A model generated the notes under the pieces. That model was given only the letters and a program-made list of their open reading frames with translations, was not told the origin of the DNA and did no database searches. The position numbers and the translations under genes were made by a program. Shown here in pieces: positions 1-9,460 of a DNA stretch of 64,000 nucleotides. The DNA comes from CBDHGY01 sp965263325 (GTDB lineage: Bacteria; Pseudomonadota; Alphaproteobacteria; Caulobacterales; Hyphomonadaceae), in contig CBDHGY010000002.1 in the NCBI GenBank assembly GCA_965263325.1, positions 682,001 to 746,000 on the forward strand, written 5' to 3'. Position 1 is the first letter of the stretch; every line of letters begins with the position of its first letter.

Positions 1-1719
1 TGTGACATCACGAATATTCTCTGCATCGGCAAGAAGCATCACGATCCGGTCCACACCGGGGGCAATACCGCCATGCGGCGGTGCCCCGAAGCGGAACGCA
101 TTGAGCATGCCACCAAACTCTGCCTCAACAACCTCAGGTCCATAACCTGCAAGCTCAAACGCTTTCAGCATAATTTCTGGTCGGTGGTTCCTGATCGCGC
201 CCGACGAAAGCTCAATCCCGTTGCAAACGATGTCGTACTGAAAAGCGAGTAAGTCGAGTTGCTTGTCTTCTGTGTCGGCAGCTTCGAGAGCTTCCAGGCC
301 GCCTTGAGGCATAGAAAAAGGATTGTGACTGAAATCTACTTTCTTGTTGTCTTCGTCATACTCATACATCGGAAAGTCGACAATCCAGCAGAATTTGAAG
401 ACGCCCTGCTCTTTGACCCCAAGCTCTTCACCTACTTTAACGCGCGCGGCTCCGGCGAGCTTGTAAGCGTCGGCTTTTTTGCCTGCTGAGAAAAATATCC
501 CATCGCCGGACCCGAGCCCAACATGCTGAAGAAAGGCTTTCAAATGATCTGATTCGAAATTCTTAAGGACGGGATCCTGACTATCCGCACCCCCGCCATC
601 GGCCTCTTTCAGTCGGGCATAGCCAAGGCCGGGAGCTTGCATGTCCTTTTTCGCCCATTTGTCCATATCATCGAAGAATTTACGGGACTTATCAGCAGCT
701 GCCTTAGGAGCCGGAACCGCTATTACGCGGCCGCCGCTTTTTACAATTTTCGCAAAGATGCTGAAGCCCGTCTTGTTTTCATCTTCGAAGAACTCCGTTA
801 CATCAACAAGCTCGAGTGGGATGCGTAAATCCGGTTTATCAGAACCGTATTTCTCCATCGCTTCCTTGTACGGAATGCGCGGAAATGGGCCGTCTGGAAT
901 AGACCGTCCCTTGCCGTCCCAATCAGCGAATTCTTCGAACACGCCGCGCATGACCGGCTCAATCGCGCCGAATACGTCTTCCTGAGTGACGAAACTCATT
1001 TCGATATCGAGCTGATAGAACTCGCCAGGTGAACGGTCGGCGCGGGCATCCTCATCACGGAAACATGGCGCTATCTGGAAGTAGCGATCAAAGCCGGAGA
1101 CCATGAGCAGCTGCTTGAATTGCTGCGGGGCCTGCGGCAGCGCATAGAACTCGCCGGGGTGGAGACGCGACGGCACAAGAAAGTCGCGCGCGCCTTCCGG
1201 GCTGGAAGCTGTCAGAATGGGCGTCTGATATTCTGTAAAGCCCTGTTCCACCATGCGGCGACGAATCGATGCGATGACATCAGAGCGCAAGATCATGTTC
1301 TTATGCAGCGTCTCCCGGCGAAGATCGAGATACCGATGGGTCAAGCGGATATCTTCAGGATAATCTGGCTCACCAAACACCGGTAGCGGCAACTCAGCGG
1401 CTTCCGACTGCACTCTTGCCTCTTTCACGCGCACTTCAACATCGCCTGTGGCGAGATTTTCGTTCACCAACTCGGCATCGCGAGCAATAACCTCGCCTTC
1501 AATTGTCACAACACTTTCGGTGCGTAAGCGCTCAACGACGGAGAACGCAGGAAAATCCGGGTCAAAAACGCATTGCGTTAATCCATAATGATCGCGCAAG
1601 TCGATAAACATCACCCCGCCATGATCTCGGCGACGATGCAGCCAGCCCGATAGTTTAACGGCTTTGCCAACGTCTGACTTGCGAAGTTCGCCGCAAGTAT
1701 GGGTGCGGTATTCGTGCAT
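1..1719 (-). CDS. aspS: Aspartyl-tRNA synthetase (3' end outside window)
   Basis: Charges tRNA-Asp with aspartate in the cytoplasm. Translating the minus strand from the ATG at 1719 gives 573 open codons reaching the window edge, so about 20-30 C-terminal residues are missing compared with the usual 590-600. Visible are the N-terminal anticodon-binding OB fold (GWLHRRRDHGG near residues 25-35), class II motif 2 (FRDEDARADR), the bacterial GAD insertion, and motif 3 (GIAPGVDRIVML) close to the left edge. A GGAG lies 8 nt before the start. His33 after RRRD is the residue type seen in non-discriminating AspRS, which also charge tRNA-Asn; the gatCAB genes at 32-37 kb fit that. It is divergent from rnd with about 87 bp between starts. 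Confidence 0.96.
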   Translation of the reverse strand, partial: MHEYRTHTCGELRKSDVGKAVKLSGWLHRRRDHGGVMFIDLRDHYGLTQCVFDPDFPAFSVVERLRTESVVTIEGEVIARDAELVNENLATGDVEVRVKEARVQSEAAELPLPVFGEPDYPEDIRLTHRYLDLRRETLHKNMILRSDVIASIRRRMVEQGFTEYQTPILTASSPEGARDFLVPSRLHPGEFYALPQAPQQFKQLLMVSGFDRYFQIAPCFRDEDARADRSPGEFYQLDIEMSFVTQEDVFGAIEPVMRGVFEEFADWDGKGRSIPDGPFPRIPYKEAMEKYGSDKPDLRIPLELVDVTEFFEDENKTGFSIFAKIVKSGGRVIAVPAPKAAADKSRKFFDDMDKWAKKDMQAPGLGYARLKEADGGGADSQDPVLKNFESDHLKAFLQHVGLGSGDGIFFSAGKKADAYKLAGAARVKVGEELGVKEQGVFKFCWIVDFPMYEYDEDNKKVDFSHNPFSMPQGGLEALEAADTEDKQLDLLAFQYDIVCNGIELSSGAIRNHRPEIMLKAFELAGYGPEVVEAEFGGMLNAFRFGAPPHGGIAPGVDRIVMLLADAENIRDVT

Positions 1720-1806
1720 GGATTGCTCCAACTGAGTTTCGTGTTGCACAGAAACGTACGGGACGCCTCTCGCCATATTAAGTGCGATGCGATAGGCGTC
1801 TGCGCA

Positions 1807-2970
1807 ATGACTGACAACCCCCTGATTCCCATAACCAGCCAGAACGCACTGGAAGAGTTCTGCGACAAGCTGGCAACAAGTGACTTTATCTGCGTCGATA
1901 CCGAATTTCACCGTGAATCGACCTATTGGCCGCAGTTATGCCTCGTTCAAGCCTCAGCGCCGGGATGCGAGGCCCTGATCGACCCAATGCACGATGATCT
2001 CGATATCGGCCCATTCTTGGAGCTCATCGCCCAGGAAAGCCGAATCAAAGTGTTCCATGCAGCGCGTCAGGACATGGAAATTTTCAATCGTCTTATCGGA
2101 CATCCACCAGGCCCTATTTTCGATACGCAAGTGGCTGCCATGGCGCTCGGGCTAGGCGATAGCATTTCCTATGACAATCTCATTCGCCGTGTCCTGAAGC
2201 GCGATGTAGACAAATCCAGCCAATTCACGGATTGGACGCGCCGACCTCTCAGCGAAAAACAGCGCAATTATGCCTTGGGCGATGTGACCCATTTACGCGA
2301 TGCATTCACCAAAATGCGCGACGAGCTGCATGATCGTGGCCGTTGGAGTTGGACCTTGGAAGAGATGCAAAAGCTCGAGGACCCTGAAGTCTATGACACC
2401 GATCCTGCGAACGCCTGGAAACGCCTTAAGCTGAGAAAACCCAAGAAAGACTACCTGGCAGTTATCGCCGCAGTTGCGGAATGGCGAGAAGCGAAAGCCC
2501 AGGAACTCGACAAACCGCGTCGCCGCCTGCTGAAAGATGATGCGATCCACGAAATCGCAGATCAACGACCAAGAGCTGCCGAAGAGTTCGACCGCCTCCG
2601 TGCGGTGCCAAATGGATTTATTCGCTCGCGAAATGCTGGAGGTCTCGTTGAAGCTGTTACGTCAGCCATTGAGAATCCATCACTGCATGCCCCTGCACTT
2701 CCGCCAAAGAAAACAAATCCGCAAACACCTGCTGGCGCGCCAGAAATGCTAAAAGTTCTGCTGAAACATGTCAGCGAAGAAGCAGACGTTGTTCCGCGCC
2801 TGATTGCCAATGCTGCAGATATTGAAGCGATTGCACGCGGTGAGAGAGACGGAATACCAGCTTTTGAGGGCTGGCGGCGCGAACTCTTCGGTGAAAGAGC
2901 TGCTGCACTCATGAACGGGAAACTTGCGCTCTCTTTTGAAGGTGGAGCGGTTCGTCTTTTTGAAGTCTAG
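1807..2970 (+). CDS. rnd: Ribonuclease D
   Basis: 3'-5' exoribonuclease that trims tRNA and other stable RNA precursors. 387 residues from the ATG at 1807; the frame stays open further upstream, but that part would run into the aspS start region and adds no family sequence. The DEDDy exonuclease motifs are complete: DTE at residues 31-33, FHAARQDMEIF with Asp89, and YALGD with Tyr155/Asp159. An HRDC domain follows at about residues 205-285, and the C-terminal part fits a second HRDC-like region. Its TAG stop (2968-2970) overlaps the stop of the convergent ppx through a shared CTAG. A rnd-ppx-ppk neighbourhood is common in alphaproteobacteria. Confidence 0.95.
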   Translation: MTDNPLIPITSQNALEEFCDKLATSDFICVDTEFHRESTYWPQLCLVQASAPGCEALIDPMHDDLDIGPFLELIAQESRIKVFHAARQDMEIFNRLIGHPPGPIFDTQVAAMALGLGDSISYDNLIRRVLKRDVDKSSQFTDWTRRPLSEKQRNYALGDVTHLRDAFTKMRDELHDRGRWSWTLEEMQKLEDPEVYDTDPANAWKRLKLRKPKKDYLAVIAAVAEWREAKAQELDKPRRRLLKDDAIHEIADQRPRAAEEFDRLRAVPNGFIRSRNAGGLVEAVTSAIENPSLHAPALPPKKTNPQTPAGAPEMLKVLLKHVSEEADVVPRLIANAADIEAIARGERDGIPAFEGWRRELFGERAAALMNGKLALSFEGGAVRLFEV

Positions 2971-4436
2971 CGCTTTTTCAAAATGATTTTGTGGCCCAAT
3001 TTGAACCTTTGAGCGGCTTGAGCCAGGCGCTTCTCGACGGTCTCTGACACCATCGCTGAACGGCTTTCATCGACGTAAAGTATCAATGACTTTTCAGTAC
3101 GCTTTAGCGAAGCAAATTTCAGTAAAGGGGCCGATCGTCCCGAGAAAACTCCGCCGAGCCGCATGAGCGCGCCAAGCTGCCGCGCACGATCCGCGCGGGT
3201 CTGCGGCATCAATACCCGGTCCTGCTCAGGGCGGCGAAAAGATTTGTAATATCGACACCCAACAGCAAGCGCCATAAACGCCCGCTGAGCATGCGTCGCG
3301 CCAGTATATGCGCCGCGTAAGGTCAAGTCATAAGCCAGGTCTGCGCGGTGATCCGGATGCAGGCGCGCTCCGCTATCGGCAAGCATACACGCTGCCCGGT
3401 CAATACGCTCTTGCTTTTCGCTCTCACCAAATAAATCCCCATCCAATGGCAAAGCTGGTCGGACAAATTGATGAAGTGCATCCCCAAAAGCGTATTGCGT
3501 CTCATCCAGATGCGCACTCGCGGCGATACCATCAATAAGTGGATCCCCTTCGTCAGGGAGATCTGTATCGACTAGCACACCTTCTCGAACACCGTTGGCG
3601 CTAACGTACATCTGTTCAAATCTGCCAAGATCAAAGAGTTGCTCTAACACAACGGCAGCATGCGTAATATTTTGCGGAGATCGGCCAGTCGACGACCGGA
3701 TATGCGAACGCATAACCGGACTCCCAACGATCGTGTGGCGCGCAAACTGCAGCACTTCGCGGGCTTCCAGGCGGTATCCATGAAGCGTTTGCAGTGGGTA
3801 GTCTTGCATTTGAATGTGTAACTTCGCGAAAGCGCGCCATGCCCCTCCAACAGCATAAAACACACCGCCAGGACGCGCCTTAACGAGCGGAGATTGCTTT
3901 AAGGCTGCGCGAACCCATTTTCGACGGTCATCTGACGCCATTTTCGGATCTATCGACAGGGGTCCAAGCAAATGGGTCTCGCCATCTGATGTGTGGCCAC
4001 TTTGTATACTGCTGAGCTCCAAGCTGGAGCCGCCAAGATCTCCCACAATTCCATTGGCGGCGTAGGTGCCCGCGATGACACCTAAGGACGACAGCCTTGC
4101 TTCATCCAAGCCTGACAGAACACGAACCGACTGTCCGAGAATTGTCTCGGCTTCTTTGACGAATTCATCACCATCTTCAGCCACTCGAACCGCCGCCGTC
4201 GCTACAACATGAACTGATTTTATTCCAAGAGCCGAAACAATTGCCGCATACCGCCGAAGTGCGGAGAAAGCCAACTGCCGACCTTCCTTCGAAAGATGGC
4301 CTGTATCGGTTACACCGCGCCCTAAACCTGCCAGCACCTTCTCATTAAAGTGAGGGACAGCTGCTGAACGTACGAGTCTATAAATAACTAAACGGACAGA
4401 GTTCGATCCAATATCGATAACCGCGCAGCGATTCAT
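2967..4436 (-). CDS. ppx: Exopolyphosphatase / Ppx-GppA phosphatase
   Basis: Hydrolyses terminal phosphates of polyphosphate, or pppGpp in the GppA branch. The 489-residue protein starts with the ASKHA phosphate-loop signature IDIGSNSVRLVIY at residues 7-19, and has the second phosphate loop GDLGGSSLELS near residue 135. The C-terminal third is the alphaproteobacterial helical extension, in the position of the HD-like domain of longer Ppx proteins. The start codon overlaps the ppk stop by 4 bp (ATGA), so it is translated as the distal partner of ppk. Pairing with ppk favours exopolyphosphatase over a dedicated pppGpp hydrolase, but sequence alone does not exclude dual activity. Confidence 0.92.
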   Translation of the reverse strand: MNRCAVIDIGSNSVRLVIYRLVRSAAVPHFNEKVLAGLGRGVTDTGHLSKEGRQLAFSALRRYAAIVSALGIKSVHVVATAAVRVAEDGDEFVKEAETILGQSVRVLSGLDEARLSSLGVIAGTYAANGIVGDLGGSSLELSSIQSGHTSDGETHLLGPLSIDPKMASDDRRKWVRAALKQSPLVKARPGGVFYAVGGAWRAFAKLHIQMQDYPLQTLHGYRLEAREVLQFARHTIVGSPVMRSHIRSSTGRSPQNITHAAVVLEQLFDLGRFEQMYVSANGVREGVLVDTDLPDEGDPLIDGIAASAHLDETQYAFGDALHQFVRPALPLDGDLFGESEKQERIDRAACMLADSGARLHPDHRADLAYDLTLRGAYTGATHAQRAFMALAVGCRYYKSFRRPEQDRVLMPQTRADRARQLGALMRLGGVFSGRSAPLLKFASLKRTEKSLILYVDESRSAMVSETVEKRLAQAAQRFKLGHKIILKKR

Positions 4437-6586
4437 TCAGATGTGTCTTTCTGAGCGCGTTTGCGCCGTTTAAGTTTCGGTGGCGGAGCCAGTTTCAACG
4501 CGCTTCCCCGACCCGATAGACTTGGATAGTCCATAAAATATTCATGAGCAGTAAATCCGCCGCCTTTTGTAGGAACAGATCTCTCATATACCCCGTCCCC
4601 GCGAAGCTCCCAGCTCTGGGTGTCATCATTTAAGTTTGCAACCATAATTTGGCTGAGAACCTGACGATGCACTGTGTCATTTTCGATAGGCACGAAGGCT
4701 TCAACCCGGCGATTGAGATTGCGCGGCATCCAGTCGGCGGATGAAATAAACACTTTGTTCCGCCTGTCGGTAAATTCATGGCCGTTTGCAAAACAGTAAA
4801 TACGAGAGTGCTCAAGAAAACGTCCAACAATGGATTTCACCCGAATATTCTCAGATAAGCCGGGAACTCCTGGGCGCAGACAACATATTCCGCGAACAAC
4901 CAATGTTATTGGGACGCCCTCACCGCTTGCGCGATAAAGCGCGTCGATGATCTTTTCATCAACAAGTGAATTCATTTTTGCCCAAATGCCGGACGGTTTT
5001 CCATTCTGCACGTTCCGAATTTCCGTATCAATCAAGTTGAGAATATCGGGTCGCAGCGTTGTCGGAGACATCGACAATATTTCTAATTCTGGGCCAACTT
5101 CAGGTGGATCACTGTAGGCTGTAACGAAGTTAAGCAATTTACCAGCATCCCGGCCAAAAACGGGATCCGCCGTAAACAAGGACAAATCGGTATACACCTT
5201 CGCCGTAATGGGATGATAGTTGCCCGTTCCGAAGTGTGTGTAGGCAACAAGCTCGCCTTGTTCGCGGCGAATAATGAGCGATACCTTTGCGTGCGTCTTA
5301 TACTCTATAAAGCCATATACGACCTGCACGCCCGCGCGCTCAAGATCACGTGCAAGTTTCAAATTCGTTTCTTCGTCAAATCTCGCTTTTATCTCAACAA
5401 GCGCCGTTACGTTCTTCCCGCTTTCAGCGGCCTCAATGAGCGCCGCGACAATCGGGCTATTTGGTGTTGTGCGATAAAGTGTCTGCTTTATCGTTATGAC
5501 GTCGGGGTCTTCAGCGGCCTGGCGCAAAAACTCTGCAACAACATCAAAACTCTCATAGGGGTGGTGAACAAGGATGTCTTTTTCGGCGATTGCCGTAAAG
5601 CAATTGCCCCCATGCTCGCGAATGCGTTCCGGGTATCGAGGCTCGTAATACGGAAATTGCAAATCAGCACGCTCAGGCGTGATAAGCTCGCTTAACTGCG
5701 CCATTCCCAGCATACCGTTCACGAGCACAACATCAGAGGCGTCAGCTTTGATACCCTGAAGAATAACTGATTTTAAGTAACGCGGCGATCCGCGCGTCAT
5801 CATGATCCGAACGATCCGGCCGCGGCGCCTTCTGTTAAGTAGATTTTCAAACTCGCGTATCAGATCTTCAGCGTCTTCTTCAATTTCAATGTCGCTGTCT
5901 CGCACGACTCTGAAACAGCAACGCCCTTTCTCTTGGAAACCCGGAAACAACTTATCGAGGGATAAGCCGATAACGTCCTCTAGCATCACGTACCTAGCCG
6001 GGTCTTTCGATTTACCGGGCAATCGAACAAAGCGCGGAGCTCCTTCTGGAATAGGAACCAAAGCAGTTAGGCGTTCGCCGCCGTCCGACTGCATATCGAC
6101 GCCAATCGCGAAGCCTAAATTTTGGAGGAATGGAAACGGTTGCGCGGCTCCCACTGCGAGCGGCGTAAGCAGAGGAAATATGTGGTCTTCAAACTCTTTC
6201 CTTAGCCAGGTGACGTCGGCTTTTCGAAGCTCGTCGACAGAAGTTACTTCAATCCCTTCGGAGTGTAGCTCCTTCTTTAACTTCCGCAATTGCGACTGCT
6301 GATCCTTGATGAGTTGTCCGGCAACATTTTCGATCTCGGTGATTTGCTGGCTCGGGCTTAAGCCGTCTGAACTGGTCTTGGTAATACCCGCACTCACCTG
6401 GCCGCGAAGACCGGCGTAGCGCACCATATAAAACTCATCCAGATTGCTCGCTGATATGGACAGAAACCGAACACGCTCAAGCACCGGGTGCGATTTGTTC
6501 GCAGCTTCTTCCAGTACGCGGCGATTAAAATTCAACCACGAAATCTCGCGGTTGAAGAACCGCTCTTCCGACATTTGAAGTGTCAT
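4433..6586 (-). CDS. ppk: Polyphosphate kinase 1
   Basis: Reversibly polymerises the gamma-phosphate of ATP into polyphosphate. 717 residues, normal for PPK1. The N-terminal domain opens with RFFNREISWLNFN, the head domain follows, and the two PLD-like C domains carry the autophosphorylated histidine in THFGTGNYHP (about residue 450) and the second catalytic His region with SSADWMPRNLNRR. The C-terminus is basic (PKLKRRKRAQK). A second in-frame ATG four codons in (MSEERFF) could also serve as start. It lies 6 bp after hdaA and overlaps ppx by 4 bp, so hdaA-ppk-ppx is probably one transcript. Confidence 0.96.
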   Translation of the reverse strand: MTLQMSEERFFNREISWLNFNRRVLEEAANKSHPVLERVRFLSISASNLDEFYMVRYAGLRGQVSAGITKTSSDGLSPSQQITEIENVAGQLIKDQQSQLRKLKKELHSEGIEVTSVDELRKADVTWLRKEFEDHIFPLLTPLAVGAAQPFPFLQNLGFAIGVDMQSDGGERLTALVPIPEGAPRFVRLPGKSKDPARYVMLEDVIGLSLDKLFPGFQEKGRCCFRVVRDSDIEIEEDAEDLIREFENLLNRRRRGRIVRIMMTRGSPRYLKSVILQGIKADASDVVLVNGMLGMAQLSELITPERADLQFPYYEPRYPERIREHGGNCFTAIAEKDILVHHPYESFDVVAEFLRQAAEDPDVITIKQTLYRTTPNSPIVAALIEAAESGKNVTALVEIKARFDEETNLKLARDLERAGVQVVYGFIEYKTHAKVSLIIRREQGELVAYTHFGTGNYHPITAKVYTDLSLFTADPVFGRDAGKLLNFVTAYSDPPEVGPELEILSMSPTTLRPDILNLIDTEIRNVQNGKPSGIWAKMNSLVDEKIIDALYRASGEGVPITLVVRGICCLRPGVPGLSENIRVKSIVGRFLEHSRIYCFANGHEFTDRRNKVFISSADWMPRNLNRRVEAFVPIENDTVHRQVLSQIMVANLNDDTQSWELRGDGVYERSVPTKGGGFTAHEYFMDYPSLSGRGSALKLAPPPKLKRRKRAQKDTSE

Positions 6587-6592
6587 AAATAT

Positions 6593-7294
6593 TCAGCCCG
6601 TGTCATCATCAAACAATGGGCGAGTGCCCGCCCCCTCATTCAGCACATCCCGGGCCGTTTTTATAGTTAGTTTCGTTCCCGGCTCACTGACTGCTGCATC
6701 GAGCCGATCTGCGAGATCTTCAATCGCTTCAAAAGATCGCTCCATACGTTTTGCAAGATACTCTGCCGCATTTCGCGGAAGACGCGAAAATCTTTGCCTG
6801 CAGGCTGAAATAAGCCGCTCAGCTAATAGTTCATCGTCAGGCTCATCAAGCGCAGCTATGGGCGCGGACTCCAACCGCGAGCGCAAATCTGCATTGCCAC
6901 CCGTGGGCCAGTTGGCCGGCGATAATCGAGACGTTAGCAAAATGCAGGTCCGTTGGGTCCCTGAGAGGTTTATAAGAGACAATAAATTGTCGCTGTTTTG
7001 AATCTGCTCGGCATTGTCGATGGCAGTGTGGGCTGCAGCCAGCACCTCTATCTCTGCATGGGTCAAACGATCGAATGTAGACGGAGCGATAAAATCGGCA
7101 TTGTTTTCTTTCCCCCATGCTTGCGCCGCTGTGGTTAATCCGCTTCGCGGAGGACCCATGAGGCAAATTACGGGTGACGGCCACCGCTCGATTTCCCGGA
7201 TGACAGTCAGAGCCGCCTCATTTGACGAAGATATGCAAATATCCTCGAAGCCAAGCACATTTTCAGGAAAACCGAGACGAAGCTGTTTACTCAT
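6593..7294 (-). CDS. hdaA: HdaA-like DnaA-related regulator of replication initiation
   Basis: HdaA/Hda proteins bind the replisome sliding clamp and stimulate ATP hydrolysis by DnaA. 233 residues, in line with the family. A clamp-binding motif is at the N-terminus (QLRLGF, residues 4-9), followed by a DnaA-like AAA+ core. The P-loop reads GPPRSGLTT (47-55) with Leu53 where Walker A lysine is expected, and the Walker B region is AIDNAEQ with a single Asp. A helical lid carrying RMERSF comes near the end. Position between DUF2066 and ppk, divergent from purMN, matches hdaA loci of other alphaproteobacteria. Nucleotide binding by this copy is doubtful. Confidence 0.85.
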   Translation of the reverse strand: MSKQLRLGFPENVLGFEDICISSSNEAALTVIREIERWPSPVICLMGPPRSGLTTAAQAWGKENNADFIAPSTFDRLTHAEIEVLAAAHTAIDNAEQIQNSDNLLSLINLSGTQRTCILLTSRLSPANWPTGGNADLRSRLESAPIAALDEPDDELLAERLISACRQRFSRLPRNAAEYLAKRMERSFEAIEDLADRLDAAVSEPGTKLTIKTARDVLNEGAGTRPLFDDDTG

Positions 7295-7318
7295 TTCAGG
7301 CGACCTGCCTGTCTTCCT

Positions 7319-8317
7319 CTACTGGATCGATCCTGTGATCGCTGAATTCATTGTCCAACCGGACAAGCTTCGCTCGGCAACGATGCCGCGTTGCCGCAAG
7401 TCTCGTTCAAGCTGCGACTGATCACCAGAATAAGCAAATCTCACCATAGCGCCATCCCGGGAAATTGCGCGAATCTCAAATTCTGAAATCAACGGCGACC
7501 GAGCAAGAGCACCTCTGAGACGGTTCCACTCTGGCAAAGACGTGTACAGTATGTTCGCATTTGTCAGGGTTCGAGAGGACGTATCGATATTTATTGCTTG
7601 GCGTTTCCAGGAGTCTTCCATTTTTGAGAGCACTTTTTGAACTGAACTCTCTAAAGTAGCCGCGCTACCCGTTCCACCGAGCGGGGTGTTTCCTGCGGCT
7701 GTAATCTCCGTGAGAACAACGCTGCCGCCAGGGCGCAGATCAGCGATTATGCCTCGAGACGCGCGTGTCGTTGCCAGTTCATCTTGGATAGCTTCCCAAG
7801 TGACACTGTTATCATAGCTACCAATAGCCGTAACAGTTGGCGCGAGCGTTGTTTTTTGTCTTTCTCCCCAAACAGCTCGCCAGTCATATATTTCCGGGCC
7901 AGACGCGACCGGAATTATCAGCGCCACCGGAGCTTGCCGATCTAAGTACGGAATGCCTTGAGACTTTAGGAACGGTCGCACTTCTCGCGGATTAATCACC
8001 GTCGCCAGAACGCCTCGATAACGGCCGCCGCCGCGCGTTTCCTCTTGAACGTCAACAGCAAGCGCCATTTTTTGCGCCGTTTGACCGTCGAGAATTAGAC
8101 CTGCCTTGCTTCGATGTTCGGGCAGCGTAATTCTCGAAATCAACCGATTTGTACCGATCACCCGCGCAGCAGCGAAGGCCTTTTGTTGAGCTTCAAGCAC
8201 GCTCGCAGCTCTCTCATCCACCGGAATATCGGTGATTGTGTATACATCTCGCGTATCAGCTGAGGCTGACTGAAAGGTGATTAGGCAAGCAAAAGCCGCT
8301 GCAATTGTGCGAATCAT
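7319..8317 (-). CDS. DUF2066 periplasmic protein
   Basis: Function unknown; DUF2066 genes are commonly found between purMN and hdaA. The chosen start is the ATG at 8317 (GGAG 9 nt upstream); an in-frame start 5 codons earlier lacks such a site. From there the 332-residue product begins with a classic Sec signal peptide (MIRTIAAAFACLITFQSASA, cleavage after about residue 20), so the mature protein is periplasmic. It is otherwise soluble, of alternating alpha/beta character, with no catalytic motif that I recognise. It is 24 bp upstream of hdaA on the same strand, hence probably the first gene of a DUF2066-hdaA-ppk-ppx operon, and shares a 117-bp divergent promoter region with purM. Confidence 0.85.
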   Translation of the reverse strand: MIRTIAAAFACLITFQSASADTRDVYTITDIPVDERAASVLEAQQKAFAAARVIGTNRLISRITLPEHRSKAGLILDGQTAQKMALAVDVQEETRGGGRYRGVLATVINPREVRPFLKSQGIPYLDRQAPVALIIPVASGPEIYDWRAVWGERQKTTLAPTVTAIGSYDNSVTWEAIQDELATTRASRGIIADLRPGGSVVLTEITAAGNTPLGGTGSAATLESSVQKVLSKMEDSWKRQAINIDTSSRTLTNANILYTSLPEWNRLRGALARSPLISEFEIRAISRDGAMVRFAYSGDQSQLERDLRQRGIVAERSLSGWTMNSAITGSIQ

Positions 8318-8434
8318 TGAGTGACACTCCATTTGGCATTCTTCTAGCAGGCGAGATCACCTGCTGAAAACACTTCTCGGCAGAAACAGTCGTCACTGGC
8401 GGGTATCATCCAGCCGTGCTAATCCGCGCCCGAT

Positions 8435-9460
8435 ATGACTGATTCAAAGAATTCGCCGCTATCTTACGCTGACGCAGGTGTCGATATTGAGGCCGGAGAA
8501 CGGCTCGTTGGAGCAATCGGACCGCTGGCGAAAATGACCGCGCGCCCCGGTGTTATGGGAGGTCTTGGCGGATTTGGTGCCCTTTTTGATCTTAAATCTA
8601 CAGGATATGATGATCCGGTGCTTGTCTCTGGCACCGATGGCGTGGGCACTAAGCTTATGCTGGCTTTCGAGACCAGCATTCACGATACTGTTGGGATAGA
8701 CCTCGTCGCGATGTGCGCCAATGATGTGCTCGCACAGGGAGCTGAACCTCTGTTTTTCTTGGACTATTTTGCAACCGGGAAACTAGATGAAGGTGTCGCC
8801 GAAGCGGTTGTTAGCGGCATTGCAGAAGGTTGCAAATTGTCGGGATGCGCGCTTATCGGCGGCGAGACAGCGGAAATGCCGGGCATGTATCCTGCTGGGC
8901 ACTATGATCTTGCTGGATTTGTCGTAGGCGCAGTCGAGCGCTCAGCCATGTTGCCAGACCACGACAGCATGCAGGCTGGCGATGTACTCATCGGAATTGC
9001 CTCATCTGGCCCGCATTCAAACGGTTACTCGCTCATTCGCAAAGTTGTGGAACGCAGCGGTCTTTCATACGCTGATGCGGCACCATTTTCGAATAAATCA
9101 CTCGGCGAGGCGCTCTTGGAACCTACGCGGCTATACGCTTCGGCCGCTTTGCCACTTATTCGCGGCGGGCTCGTAACAGGACTTGCGCACATAACTGGCG
9201 GCGGACTTACAGAAAACACGCCGCGCATGACACCAGACCACCTAACGCCCCGGATTGACCGGACCTCATGGACCCCGCCCGCTGTGTTCGATTGGATCCA
9301 AGGCGAGGGCAATATCGAAACAGACGAGATGCACAGAACCTTCAATATGGGGATCGGTCTCGTCTTTGCTGTATCACCAAAAAAAGTTGATGCCGCCATC
9401 GCCGCGCTGAAGGAGGCCGGTGAGGCACCTGTCATCATCGGGGACCTCGCCAGCGCATGA
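8435..9460 (+). CDS. purM: Phosphoribosylformylglycinamidine cyclo-ligase (AIR synthetase)
   Basis: ATP-dependent closure of the imidazole ring, FGAM to AIR, step five of purine synthesis. 341 residues, the family length. The start begins SYADAGVDIEAGERLV, the canonical PurM opening. GGFGALFDL, the metal/ATP-site stretch VSGTDGVGTKL, and GGETAEMPGMY are all present, and the C-terminal AIRS_C domain includes HITGGGLTENTPR. The stop overlaps the purN start by 4 bp (ATGA), the usual purM-purN coupling. Confidence 0.97.
   Translation: MTDSKNSPLSYADAGVDIEAGERLVGAIGPLAKMTARPGVMGGLGGFGALFDLKSTGYDDPVLVSGTDGVGTKLMLAFETSIHDTVGIDLVAMCANDVLAQGAEPLFFLDYFATGKLDEGVAEAVVSGIAEGCKLSGCALIGGETAEMPGMYPAGHYDLAGFVVGAVERSAMLPDHDSMQAGDVLIGIASSGPHSNGYSLIRKVVERSGLSYADAAPFSNKSLGEALLEPTRLYASAALPLIRGGLVTGLAHITGGGLTENTPRMTPDHLTPRIDRTSWTPPAVFDWIQGEGNIETDEMHRTFNMGIGLVFAVSPKKVDAAIAALKEAGEAPVIIGDLASA

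Noticed and set aside
5213..5695. Rightward 160-codon frame within ppk
   Set aside because: Antisense to conserved PPK catalytic sequence, so a shadow frame.
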